Both the position numbers and the translations under genes were made by a program. Positions 56,470-64,000 of a stretch of 64,000 nucleotides of DNA are shown here, piece by piece. The DNA is taken from contig NZ_JRPB02000001.1 in NCBI RefSeq assembly GCF_000765695.2, positions 1 through 64,000 of the forward strand, read 5' to 3'. The notes beneath the pieces are model-generated. The model was not told where the DNA came from, ran no database searches, and saw only the letters and a program-made list of their open reading frames with translations. Position 1 is the first letter of the stretch; each line of letters begins with the position of its first letter. The DNA comes from Helicobacter sp. MIT 11-5569. Its GTDB lineage: Bacteria; Campylobacterota; Campylobacteria; Campylobacterales; Helicobacteraceae.

Positions 56470-57831
56470 TTAGATGGTTTTGCTAAAAACTTTTTGATTA
56501 GTGTTAATGTGTTTTAAATAAGCATCAAAAGGCATCGCAATATTGCGGATTAATAAAGCTCCTGTTTGGCTAACCGCGATTCCATCGTTATTAATTGTGA
56601 TTAATCCTACATCTTCTAAAGGTTGCAATTCATAAAGTGCTTCGGCAAAATAAGTTTTAAAATCAAGATTAAAGCGTGATTCTATTGCTTTAAAATCAAG
56701 CTTGAAATTACTCATTAACTGCATAATTACGGTTTTTCTAATAATATCATCAGTGTTTAACTTGATACCTTTGTGGAAGGGTAGAGTGTTGTTATCAAGG
56801 GCATTTTGATAATCTTTGATTGTTTTAAAATTTTGTGCATAATAATCACTTCCTTCACCAATGGAAGTAAGCCCAATTCCAATAGTTTGTGTGCCTCCTT
56901 TTGTGCTATAACCTTGAAAATTTCTACGTAATTGCCCTTTTTGAATGGATTTAAAAAGTTCATCATCGGGTTTTGCAAAATGGTCCATTCCAATCATTTT
57001 GTAGCCATTATTTTGCAAAAATTGAATGCTCCATTCTAAAATTTTAAGTTTTTCTTCTGGTGTTGGCAATGTGGTTTCATCAATTTTGCGCATTGTTTTT
57101 TTAATCCAAGGCACATGAGCATAGTTAAAAATAGCAAAGCGGTCTGGATTGAGCTCTAAGGCGAGTTCTAAAGTTTGTTTAAAGGTTTCAAGGCTTTGAA
57201 AAGGAAGCCCATAAATTAAATCAAAATTAATAGAAGCGATTCCAAAGTCGCGTGCTATGGTAATAGAATCTTGCACAAGAGAAAAAGGTTGTATTCTGTG
57301 GATTGCAGTTTGGACAGCGTTGTCAAAGTCTTGGATTCCAAAGCTTAAGCGATTAAAACCTCCATTTTTTAAGGCTTGCATTTGTTCAGCATTAAAAAAA
57401 CGCGGGTCAATCTCACAAGCAATTTCTGCATCTTCTGCGAAATTTGAAAAAGTTTCTTTAAGCAAAGTAATAAGAATTTCAAGCTCTTTAGCATTAAAAA
57501 AAGTTGGAGTTCCACCGCCAAAGTGGAGTTGATATATAGGCTTTTGTGTATCCATTGCTTCTTTAAGTAGTGCGAGTTCTTTTTTTAAATATTCTAAATA
57601 GAGTGTTTTGTTTTCTTCTTTGCTTGTGTAAATAACATTACAACCACAAAAGTAACATGCACTGCGACAAAAGGGTAAATGCACATACAAAGAAAGTGGG
57701 CTAGAATCTTCTTTTAAGTCTTTTAAATAGGATTCCAATGTGTAGTTTTCACTAAATTCTATTGCAGTTGGGTAGCTTGTATAACGTGGTCCGGGTTTTG
57801 AATAAGTGGAAAATTTTTTAAAATCAATCAT
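56470..57831 (-). CDS. hemN: Oxygen-independent coproporphyrinogen III oxidase
   Basis: A 453-aa radical-SAM enzyme of heme synthesis. The cluster Cys lie in CRSACYFCGCN (CXXXCXXC), with PRYTSYPTAIEF at the N-terminus and LHFGGGTPTFF downstream. Start ATG 57831 (MIDFKKF) fits the family; the longer TTG frame overlaps the upstream gene. Heme supply links it to the cytochrome genes. Confidence 0.93.
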   Translation of the reverse strand: MIDFKKFSTYSKPGPRYTSYPTAIEFSENYTLESYLKDLKEDSSPLSLYVHLPFCRSACYFCGCNVIYTSKEENKTLYLEYLKKELALLKEAMDTQKPIYQLHFGGGTPTFFNAKELEILITLLKETFSNFAEDAEIACEIDPRFFNAEQMQALKNGGFNRLSFGIQDFDNAVQTAIHRIQPFSLVQDSITIARDFGIASINFDLIYGLPFQSLETFKQTLELALELNPDRFAIFNYAHVPWIKKTMRKIDETTLPTPEEKLKILEWSIQFLQNNGYKMIGMDHFAKPDDELFKSIQKGQLRRNFQGYSTKGGTQTIGIGLTSIGEGSDYYAQNFKTIKDYQNALDNNTLPFHKGIKLNTDDIIRKTVIMQLMSNFKLDFKAIESRFNLDFKTYFAEALYELQPLEDVGLITINNDGIAVSQTGALLIRNIAMPFDAYLKHINTNQKVFSKTI

Positions 57832-57844
57832 TGTAATAGAAATC

Positions 57845-58270
57845 CTAGAATTTATTTGATGAATCAAATTGATTTAAAAAATCAACAAATAGATAAGGGT
57901 AACGCTTTTTGAGGTTTTTTACTACAATTTTTGGTTCTTTTTTGTAATTTTTAATTTCTTTTAGAGCAATGCACCACACATCATCAAAATCTAAAGGCAT
58001 ATTTTTGTAGATTTCTTTTTCTAGCCTAAAGAGATATTTATCATTTTCAAGGTTTTTTATCTCAATCATAAGATCTTGCATTGTTTTTTTGGAGATGAGA
58101 TAAAATTCTTGCGCATTATTATCAAGTAGAGTATAAATCGCATTATTCTCAAGTGTGGAATCATAAGTTAAAGATTCCGTATTTTTGTGTCTTAACACTT
58201 CTTTTATAGTTTCGTAATGATTGTGTTGCTTAATGGAAGCTTGCTTTTCTAGCGGTTTTGGTGTAGCCAA
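57845..58270 (-). CDS. DUF2603/UPF0763 family protein
   Basis: A 141-aa Campylobacterota-specific protein. [27 protein letters not shown] and [12 protein letters not shown] match C. jejuni UPF0763 (Cj0988c). The start is the TTG at 58270, with AAGGAG seven bases upstream inside the end of argF; the longer frame is antisense-like and Arg/Ser-rich. No known function. It sits between argF and hemN. Confidence 0.75.
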   Translation of the reverse strand: MATPKPLEKQASIKQHNHYETIKEVLRHKNTESLTYDSTLENNAIYTLLDNNAQEFYLISKKTMQDLMIEIKNLENDKYLFRLEKEIYKNMPLDFDDVWCIALKEIKNYKKEPKIVVKNLKKRYPYLFVDFLNQFDSSNKF

Positions 58271-59169
58271 ACCATTACTCCTTTCTGTGCGTGTAAGCGA
58301 TTTTCTGCTTCCTGCCAAATTTTGCTCTGATGAGATTCTAAGACTTCTTCGCTGACTTCTTGTCCGCGATAGGCAGGCAGACAATGCAAGAAGATTGCAT
58401 CTTCTTTTGCAAGACGCATTAATGCGCTATCAACACAATAATTTTCAAAAGCTTTTTTCCTTGTTTCTTTTTCTGCTTCTTGCCCCATAGACGCCCAAGT
58501 ATCTGTGGTTACAACATCAGCATTTATTACAGCTTCTTTTGGATTATCACTTAGTGTGATTTTTGCTCCAGAAATTTTAGCAAATTCTTGCGCACTTTGG
58601 AAAATCTTTTGAGAAACCGCATAATCTTTTGGCGAAGCAACACGTAGTTCAAAGCCTAGTTTTGAAGCGAGCATTAGCCAAGAGTGTGCCATATTATTAC
58701 CATCACCAATGTAAGCAACAATAGGATTTTTATCTTTACCGCATTCTTGCATGGTTAGATAATCAGCGAGCAATTGCATCGGGTGAAAATCATCGCTTAA
58801 TCCATTAATTACAGGAACTTTGGAATATTTAGCAAATTCTTCTAGGCGTTCATGACCATGTGTGCGCATCATAATTAAATCTACCATAGAAGAAAGCACT
58901 CTTGCGGTATCTTTGATAGGTTCGCCTCGCCCAAGTTGTGTGTCATTGCTAGATAAAAAAATTCCTTGTCCGCCTAGTTGATAGATTCCAGTTTCGAAGC
59001 TTACGCGTGTTCTTGTAGAGTTTTTCTCAAAAATCATTCCAAGCGTTTGATTTGCAAGAACATTACTATATTTTTTAGATTTAACCGCATCTTTGAGTGT
59101 CCTAGCAATGTTTAGAATCTCTAAAATTTCTTCCTTGCTAAAATCTGCTAAAGTTAAAAAATGTCGCAT
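58249..59169 (-). CDS. argF: Ornithine carbamoyltransferase
   Basis: A 306-aa enzyme making citrulline in arginine synthesis. [21 protein letters not shown] (carbamoyl-phosphate site), [27 protein letters not shown] and [11 protein letters not shown]. The 3' end overlaps the DUF2603 gene by 22 bases. Same order as in C. jejuni (argF-UPF-hemN). Confidence 0.95.
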   Translation of the reverse strand: MRHFLTLADFSKEEILEILNIARTLKDAVKSKKYSNVLANQTLGMIFEKNSTRTRVSFETGIYQLGGQGIFLSSNDTQLGRGEPIKDTARVLSSMVDLIMMRTHGHERLEEFAKYSKVPVINGLSDDFHPMQLLADYLTMQECGKDKNPIVAYIGDGNNMAHSWLMLASKLGFELRVASPKDYAVSQKIFQSAQEFAKISGAKITLSDNPKEAVINADVVTTDTWASMGQEAEKETRKKAFENYCVDSALMRLAKEDAIFLHCLPAYRGQEVSEEVLESHQSKIWQEAENRLHAQKGVMVWLHQNR

Positions 59170-59253
59170 TTTTATACCTTGTGCTATTGGATTAAAAAAT
59201 CTTCAAAATAAAAAAGGTGTATAATACAATATTTTTTAAAAAAAAGGGTTAAA

Positions 59254-59598
59254 ATGCATGAATTTTCTATTGTTTCCTCTCTTTTGGAATCTTGTGAAAG
59301 CATTGCTAGGAACAATGAGGCAACAAAAATTCTTATTGTGTATGTAGAAATAGGGGAGCGTAGTGGAGTAAATCCTAATTTATTACAAAGTGCGTTTTCT
59401 GAATTTAAACTAGGAAGCAAGTGTGAGCAAGCAGAGTTGAATATTAGCTTTGCAAAGGTGGAATTAACTTGTAGAGATTGTGGAGAAGTTAGTAGAAAAG
59501 ATGAAATAAATTATACAGAATGCCCAAAATGCAAAAGTGATAATGTTTTTATTTCTAAGGGAGATGAAATGTTATTGTTAAGATTAGAAATGGAATAA
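59254..59598 (+). CDS. hypA: Hydrogenase/urease nickel chaperone HypA
   Basis: A 114-aa protein: MHEFSI nickel-binding N-terminus (His2) and a structural zinc site CRDCGEV...CPKCKSD. HypA delivers nickel to NiFe-hydrogenase, and to urease in H. pylori. It is divergent from argF and convergent with cheW. Confidence 0.94.
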   Translation: MHEFSIVSSLLESCESIARNNEATKILIVYVEIGERSGVNPNLLQSAFSEFKLGSKCEQAELNISFAKVELTCRDCGEVSRKDEINYTECPKCKSDNVFISKGDEMLLLRLEME

Positions 59599-59604
59599 GA
59601 GAGT

Positions 59605-59638
59605 TTAAGTAGCACAAAGCAAATAAAGTGCTACTTAA
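59605..59638. terminator. Bidirectional hairpin between hypA and cheW
   Basis: TTAAGTAGCAC and GTGCTACTTAA, a perfect 11-bp stem with a 12-base loop, between two convergent genes. The following U-run is weak. Confidence 0.5.
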
Positions 59639-59646
59639 CAAAAATA

Positions 59647-60141
59647 TTAAAATGTGCGCTTCAATAATTCTTCTGGACGCAAGATTGTAATGAGCCTATC
59701 ATCTCTTTTGCCCACTCCATAGATGAGATTTTCATCTTGGTGTGTAATTGTTTCTGGTGTTGGGTCAATATCTGATTCTTTAATTCTAACAGCTTCTGTT
59801 AAGCGGTCAATAATAAATCCTGCACGTTCTTCTTGGTTTCTAATAACTATATAGCGTGTATCTTCTGTTGGTTTTTCATAAGGCAAACCAAATTTTAAAC
59901 GTAAGTTAATAAGTGGAACAACCCATCCCCTCATATTGAATACTCCCAATACATAATCAGGAACACCCGGAACTCTTGTGTATTCTAAGGGTTTGATAAT
60001 CTCTTGAATACTAAGGATTGGCACAGCAAATTCTTCTGTTCCGACAACAAAGGCAACAAGCTGAATAATATTCTCAGTCTCTACAACGGGTTTTTTTTGT
60101 TCTTGTTGTTTTTGTAAAACATCTTTTAGTTGATTACTCAT
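59647..60141 (-). CDS. cheW: Chemotaxis adaptor CheW
   Basis: A 164-aa single-domain adaptor: VVGTEEFAVPILSIQEIIKPLEYTRVPGVPDYVLGVFNMRGWVVPLINL. It bridges chemoreceptors and CheA. Last gene of the cheV-cheA-cheW unit; its ATG shares one base with the cheA stop. Confidence 0.95.
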   Translation of the reverse strand: MSNQLKDVLQKQQEQKKPVVETENIIQLVAFVVGTEEFAVPILSIQEIIKPLEYTRVPGVPDYVLGVFNMRGWVVPLINLRLKFGLPYEKPTEDTRYIVIRNQEERAGFIIDRLTEAVRIKESDIDPTPETITHQDENLIYGVGKRDDRLITILRPEELLKRTF

Positions 60142-62534
60142 TATTCTGTTACCTCCATAGTTAGGTTAATATTGCGTTTAACAACATTCATTAAATATTC
60201 TGGAGAATATGGCTTTGTGATATATTCTGTCATTCCAGATTCTACACCGCGCATTCTATCTGTTTTGCTCGTTCTGCTGGTTACTGCAATGAGTGGCAAG
60301 TTTTTAAATTTTGCATATTTTCTAATTTCACCAGCAAGTGTGTAGCCGTCCATTTTTGGCATTTCAATATCAATAAGGATTGCATCAAAATTACTATCAC
60401 TATTTTTTACAATATCAAGTGCCTCTACACCATTTGTAGCTTCAGTAATTGATATACCAAGAGGTTTTAGGCATTTTTTCATAATACTACGGTCTGTCAT
60501 AGAATCATCAACAATTAAAACCTTATAATCGCTTGGAGAATTTTTCTCGTGTCTTGTCTCACTTTCTTGTTTGAGTTTTGAAATGCTTACCTTTACATTT
60601 TTAGCCATTTGCATCATTGCAGCAATATCTACAATTAATGTTACTCTACCATCTCCTCGGATTGTTGCTCCAGCGATTCCTTCTGTTCCTTTGAGATAAG
60701 AACCAAGCGATTTAATAACAACTTCTTCTTGTCCAATTAAGAAATCTACAATGACACCAATTTTATTTTCAGCTAATCCAATAACAACAACATAAGCTTG
60801 TTCAGAATTATCAAAGACAGCATTTACTCCAAAAATATCCGCTAGACGAACAAGTGGTAATACCTCATTTCTTAAGCGTAAAACACTTTTATTTTCCACA
60901 GTATAAATTTCATCTTGTGAAATTCTAACTGTTTCAATAACTGAAGCAAGTGGAATCGCATAAAACTCTTCTTGCACACCAACAAGTAGAGATTGAATAA
61001 TTGCTAATGTGAGTGGAATCTTGAGTTTTAGCGTAGTCCCCTCACCATGAGTGCTATCTACATCAATAATACCATTGAGTTTTTCAATGTTTGTTTTAAC
61101 AACATCCATTCCTACGCCACGCCCGCTAACATTGGTAACAACCTTTGCAGTTGAAAATCCTGCTTTGAAGATTAACCCATATGCTTCTTTGTCAGTCATA
61201 GAATCCGCTTCACGTTCGCTAATGATACCCTTTTCAACCGCTTTAGAGCGCAATACATCAGGATCCATTCCTTTACCATCATCTTTGATTTCCACAACAA
61301 TGTGGTTTCCTTCATTGTAGGCTTTAAGTTCAACGGTTCCTTGTTCTGGCTTGCCGGCTGCCGCTCTATCTTCTTTGGATTCTACACCATGATCGCATGC
61401 ATTTCTAATTAAATGCACTAATGGGTCACCAATCTCCTCTACAATAGATTTATCAAGCTCTGTTTCCTCACCACTAATAACCAAATCAATATTTTTGCCA
61501 AGTTCTCTTGAAAGGTCACGCACCATTCTTGGGAATTTATTAAATACTCTTCCAATAGGCAACATTCTTGTTTTCATAACTGCTAGTTGAATATCTGTTG
61601 TTACCATAGAAACAGAAGCTACTACTTGATTAAGTTCTTCTAAGAATTTCTCACCTTCATAGCGTTCTTCAACATCGTTATAGATTTTAATTAGGCGGTT
61701 TTTACCTAAAACTAACTCACCAATAAGATTCATTAAGCTATCAAGTCTTTTAACATCCACGCGGATTGTTTGCTCAACCGCGGTTGCAGGAGCTTTATTA
61801 TCATCTCCTCCAGAACGTGGAGCAGCTTTTGGAGCAGGCTTTGGCGCAGCTTTTGGTGCAGCAGGTGCCGCAGGAGCAGCTTTTGGTGCAGGTGTATTAG
61901 CCTCTGCATTGATTTCTCCCGGAGCTTGAATATCACCAAGCTCGCCTTTTGCACGCTTTTCTTCGCGTTTTTGTTTGTCTTCTTCTTGGCGTTTATTTAA
62001 TAAACGTTCAATTTCTTTTTCAACTTCTTCTGGAGACATATTGGCATAATCTGGTTCTGGTTCTTCTGTTTCCTGCGCTGCAGCTTCTGGAGTAGTATTT
62101 TCAGTTTGTTCAGTCTGTGCTGTTTCACTTGGTGTTTCACCTTTTGAAATCGCATCAAGTCTTTCTACAACATTTGCAATATCTCCATCTAAGCCTGTAT
62201 TGGCGTCTGTCCCTGTATCACGAATTGCATTAAGTAGCTTTTTCATAAAGTCAATGGATTCCAAAACGACATCCATAATATCTGGAGTAATCGCTAATTC
62301 GCCGTGTCTTGCTTTATTTAATACATCTTCCATATGATGTGTCAAATGTGTTAGCACTGAGAAATTCAAAAACGAACCAGAACCCTTGACGGTATGAGCT
62401 ACTCTAAAGATTCTATTTAACAAGTCTAAATCATCAGGGTTATTTTCCAATTCTACCAAATCTTGGTCAAGTTGCTCAACCATTTCAAAAGCTTCAATTA
62501 GAAAATCCTCTAGTATTTCTTGCATTTCGTCCAT
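60141..62534 (-). CDS. cheA: Chemotaxis histidine kinase CheA with receiver (CheAY)
   Basis: A 797-aa kinase: Hpt domain with His47 (HTVKGSGSF), an Ala/Pro-rich linker at about 210-245, dimerisation and ATPase domains (HLIRNACDHGVE, DDGKGMD, GRGVGMDVV), a CheW-like domain, and a C-terminal receiver with VLIVDDSMTD and the Asp in LIDIEMPKMDGY. Receiver-bearing CheA is normal in Helicobacter and Campylobacter. It phosphorylates CheY and CheV. Confidence 0.96.
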   Translation of the reverse strand: MDEMQEILEDFLIEAFEMVEQLDQDLVELENNPDDLDLLNRIFRVAHTVKGSGSFLNFSVLTHLTHHMEDVLNKARHGELAITPDIMDVVLESIDFMKKLLNAIRDTGTDANTGLDGDIANVVERLDAISKGETPSETAQTEQTENTTPEAAAQETEEPEPDYANMSPEEVEKEIERLLNKRQEEDKQKREEKRAKGELGDIQAPGEINAEANTPAPKAAPAAPAAPKAAPKPAPKAAPRSGGDDNKAPATAVEQTIRVDVKRLDSLMNLIGELVLGKNRLIKIYNDVEERYEGEKFLEELNQVVASVSMVTTDIQLAVMKTRMLPIGRVFNKFPRMVRDLSRELGKNIDLVISGEETELDKSIVEEIGDPLVHLIRNACDHGVESKEDRAAAGKPEQGTVELKAYNEGNHIVVEIKDDGKGMDPDVLRSKAVEKGIISEREADSMTDKEAYGLIFKAGFSTAKVVTNVSGRGVGMDVVKTNIEKLNGIIDVDSTHGEGTTLKLKIPLTLAIIQSLLVGVQEEFYAIPLASVIETVRISQDEIYTVENKSVLRLRNEVLPLVRLADIFGVNAVFDNSEQAYVVVIGLAENKIGVIVDFLIGQEEVVIKSLGSYLKGTEGIAGATIRGDGRVTLIVDIAAMMQMAKNVKVSISKLKQESETRHEKNSPSDYKVLIVDDSMTDRSIMKKCLKPLGISITEATNGVEALDIVKNSDSNFDAILIDIEMPKMDGYTLAGEIRKYAKFKNLPLIAVTSRTSKTDRMRGVESGMTEYITKPYSPEYLMNVVKRNINLTMEVTE

Positions 62535-62567
62535 AATTATACCTTTCCTTACAAAATAAAATTTACG

Positions 62568-63521
62568 CTAATTATTGCTGTATTTATTAATGATTCTTGA
62601 AACTTCGTCATGGAATTTATTTCCATCAAATTTCACAAGATAAGATTCTGCTCCAGCTTCACGCCCCCGATCCTCACTGAATTTATCGCTAATTGACGAG
62701 CTGAAAATAATTGGAATCTTTGAAAATCTCGGATCCTCCTTTGCTTTTGCTGCAAAGTGGAATCCGTCCATTTGTGGCATTTCAATGTCCGAAATAATGA
62801 TTTTTAGATTTTTTGTTAGATTGTCTCCATAGGCTTCATACATTTTTTCGAGCTTTTGCAACCCGCTTTCTCCATTGCTTGCTTCTACAACATCAAAGCC
62901 CATTTTTTCTAAAAATTCTTTTATGATTTTTCTAGCAATAGAGCTATCATCTAATACAAGTGCAAGTCCGCTAAATTTGTTATAGGTGCGTTCGGAGCTA
63001 ATTTCTGGTTGATAAAACCCTAATTCTTGCACAATACTTTCTAAATCTAGAATCAATAAAACTTGATCACCCTCAATTCTAGTAACACCAGTGATTCTAT
63101 TTTTATCCATTGTAGCATCTGCTGAAGAGCTAAAATGTGCTGGCTCAATATCTTTCCAGCTAATGCGACGGATACGCTTTGCTTCATGGACAATAAAGCC
63201 TATCATAACATTATTAAACTCGGCAATAATTACGCGTGGTTTAATTTTTTTATTTTTTGGAATCTCAACATGCATCCATTTTGCAAGGTTGATAACAGGA
63301 ATAACGATTCCACGTAAATCAAAGATTCCTTCTATATAGTCTGGAACACCGGGCAATTCTGTGAGTTCAGGTAGGCGAATAATCTCATTGACTTTAGCGA
63401 CATTAATTCCATAAATCCCTTCATATTGCTTACCTTTTTCGAGCTTGTGAATTCTAAAATCTACAAGCTCCATCTCATTTGTTCCCACTTTTAGGGTATC
63501 GTCTTTTTCAAAGCTTGACAC
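62568..63521 (-). CDS. cheV: CheV-type chemotaxis protein (cheA cluster)
   Basis: A 317-aa CheW-receiver fusion: GIYGINVAKVNEIIRLPELTELPGVPDYIEGIFDLRG, then ALVLDDSSIARKI and IIISDIEMPQMDGF. It is the counterpart of HP0393 (CheV3) by position upstream of cheA. A different sequence from the distal CheV at 48487. Confidence 0.93.
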   Translation of the reverse strand: MSSFEKDDTLKVGTNEMELVDFRIHKLEKGKQYEGIYGINVAKVNEIIRLPELTELPGVPDYIEGIFDLRGIVIPVINLAKWMHVEIPKNKKIKPRVIIAEFNNVMIGFIVHEAKRIRRISWKDIEPAHFSSSADATMDKNRITGVTRIEGDQVLLILDLESIVQELGFYQPEISSERTYNKFSGLALVLDDSSIARKIIKEFLEKMGFDVVEASNGESGLQKLEKMYEAYGDNLTKNLKIIISDIEMPQMDGFHFAAKAKEDPRFSKIPIIFSSSISDKFSEDRGREAGAESYLVKFDGNKFHDEVSRIINKYSNN

Positions 63522-63522
63522 T

Positions 63523-64000
63523 TTAAGGCTCCTTTAGGATTAAACAATCGTTTGCGCATTTTACAATAAAATATTTTTTTTTACAAGCAAAAAAAGGCAA
63601 TCCAATATAATTAATTTCTCGACTTCGTGTTGTGATTCCTAAATGAAAATGTCCTTCTATAATGTAAGAATCTCTCAAAATAGGGAGTCTGCTGAGATAT
63701 TTTATAATACGCTCTTGTGAAAATTTTTCGAAGTTTTGGGCAAAATGTTGATTGATGTTTTTTTTCTTGATGCTTCTATTTTGCAGAAAATGCGTAATTT
63801 TAGGATATAAGATCTTTGAAAAAAGGTTGAGAAAGGTAATCAAAAATTTATTTCTAATGATTTTTGAAAAGACTTTGTAATTCCAACCTAAAAATACATC
63901 ACCATGTGCAAGATAGCTTATTTTACCATTAAAACTACACAAAATAGGTTGTTTGCTTAATGGAAAATAGTGAATTTTTTTAAAATATGGAATCGTATCA
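63523..64000 (-). CDS. Metallophosphoesterase, C-terminal part (runs off window)
   Basis: The frame is open to the window edge, so the N-terminus with the metal-binding DXH/GDXXD motifs lies outside. Visible are YLAHGDVFLGWNYKVF and GHFHLGITTR, consistent with the late histidine motifs of calcineurin-like phosphoesterases related to UDP-diacylglucosamine hydrolase. HP0394 and Cj0286c, next to cheV, are of this kind. The TTG at 63942 is not its start. Confidence 0.7.
   Translation of the reverse strand, partial: DTIPYFKKIHYFPLSKQPILCSFNGKISYLAHGDVFLGWNYKVFSKIIRNKFLITFLNLFSKILYPKITHFLQNRSIKKKNINQHFAQNFEKFSQERIIKYLSRLPILRDSYIIEGHFHLGITTRSREINYIGLPFFACKKKYFIVKCANDCLILKEP

Noticed and set aside
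58271-58384. Longer N-terminus of the DUF2603 protein
   Set aside because: This part is Arg/Ser-rich sequence out of frame within argF and is not family-like.

Overview
The window is AT-rich chromosomal DNA from a Campylobacterota (epsilonproteobacterial) species, most likely an enterohepatic-type Helicobacter. The evidence is the gene content and order: a one-piece CcsBA cytochrome c synthetase, fused IspDF, CheA with a C-terminal receiver next to cheV and cheW, a second CheV, an HP1021-like orphan regulator with a degenerate receiver, serS followed by a PflB-like TPR protein, and an argF/DUF2603/hemN/GlpC-like cluster. Promoters are mostly extended -10 boxes (TGNTATAAT) without a clear -35. 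Many genes start with TTG or GTG, each placed by a Shine-Dalgarno (SD) site. No tRNA, rRNA, CRISPR array, insertion sequence or integrase was seen.

Region by region. 1-3902: two tandem, almost identical copies of rpoD, each with its own promoter; they differ only in a 43-bp patch where 15 consecutive codons are changed, almost all synonymously. 3903-9000: a tiny lipoprotein, a TRIC/UPF0126 membrane protein, an HD hydrolase and ccsBA. 9087-12900: thrS-infC-rpmI-rplT and a secreted SIMPL-like protein. 12909-15589: an accessory patch with a C-terminal DNA-methyltransferase-like remnant, a Doc toxin missing its N-terminus, an intact YafQ-type toxin-antitoxin pair, and an XRE regulator divergent from a disordered 50-aa protein plus a DUF4156 lipoprotein across a perfect 20-bp palindrome. 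15853-24796: transporters (DASS, AGCS, MATE), an EF-hand-rich protein, gdhA and a periplasmic-type ATP-dependent DNA ligase.

24922-38649: serS, pflB-like, a TIGR02757 protein, then murI, rho, a LysE-type exporter and pyrB on the minus strand, then a tightly packed plus-strand run of ugd, lipoprotein, tlyA, ribF, cmoA and dapE. 38660-48428: a D-lactate dehydrogenase-like flavin/iron-sulfur protein, a MetF-like protein, a YeiH exporter, ftsW, a class A penicillin-binding protein and an MsbA-like ABC transporter. 48487-64000: cheV, then pgpA, an ATP-sulfurylase-like protein, the HP1021-like regulator and ispDF in one minus-strand unit, a chemoreceptor, GlpC-like protein, hemN, DUF2603, argF, hypA, and the cheV-cheA-cheW cluster. 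A metallophosphoesterase runs off the right edge.

Most of the window is ordinary core genome. The features that most deserve a second look are the tandem sigma-70 genes with their localised recoded patch, and the small palindrome-controlled regulator/disordered-protein/lipoprotein module beside the eroded toxin island. The first six bases of the window repeat the end of rpoD, so a third copy to the left, or an assembly artefact at a contig edge, must be considered.
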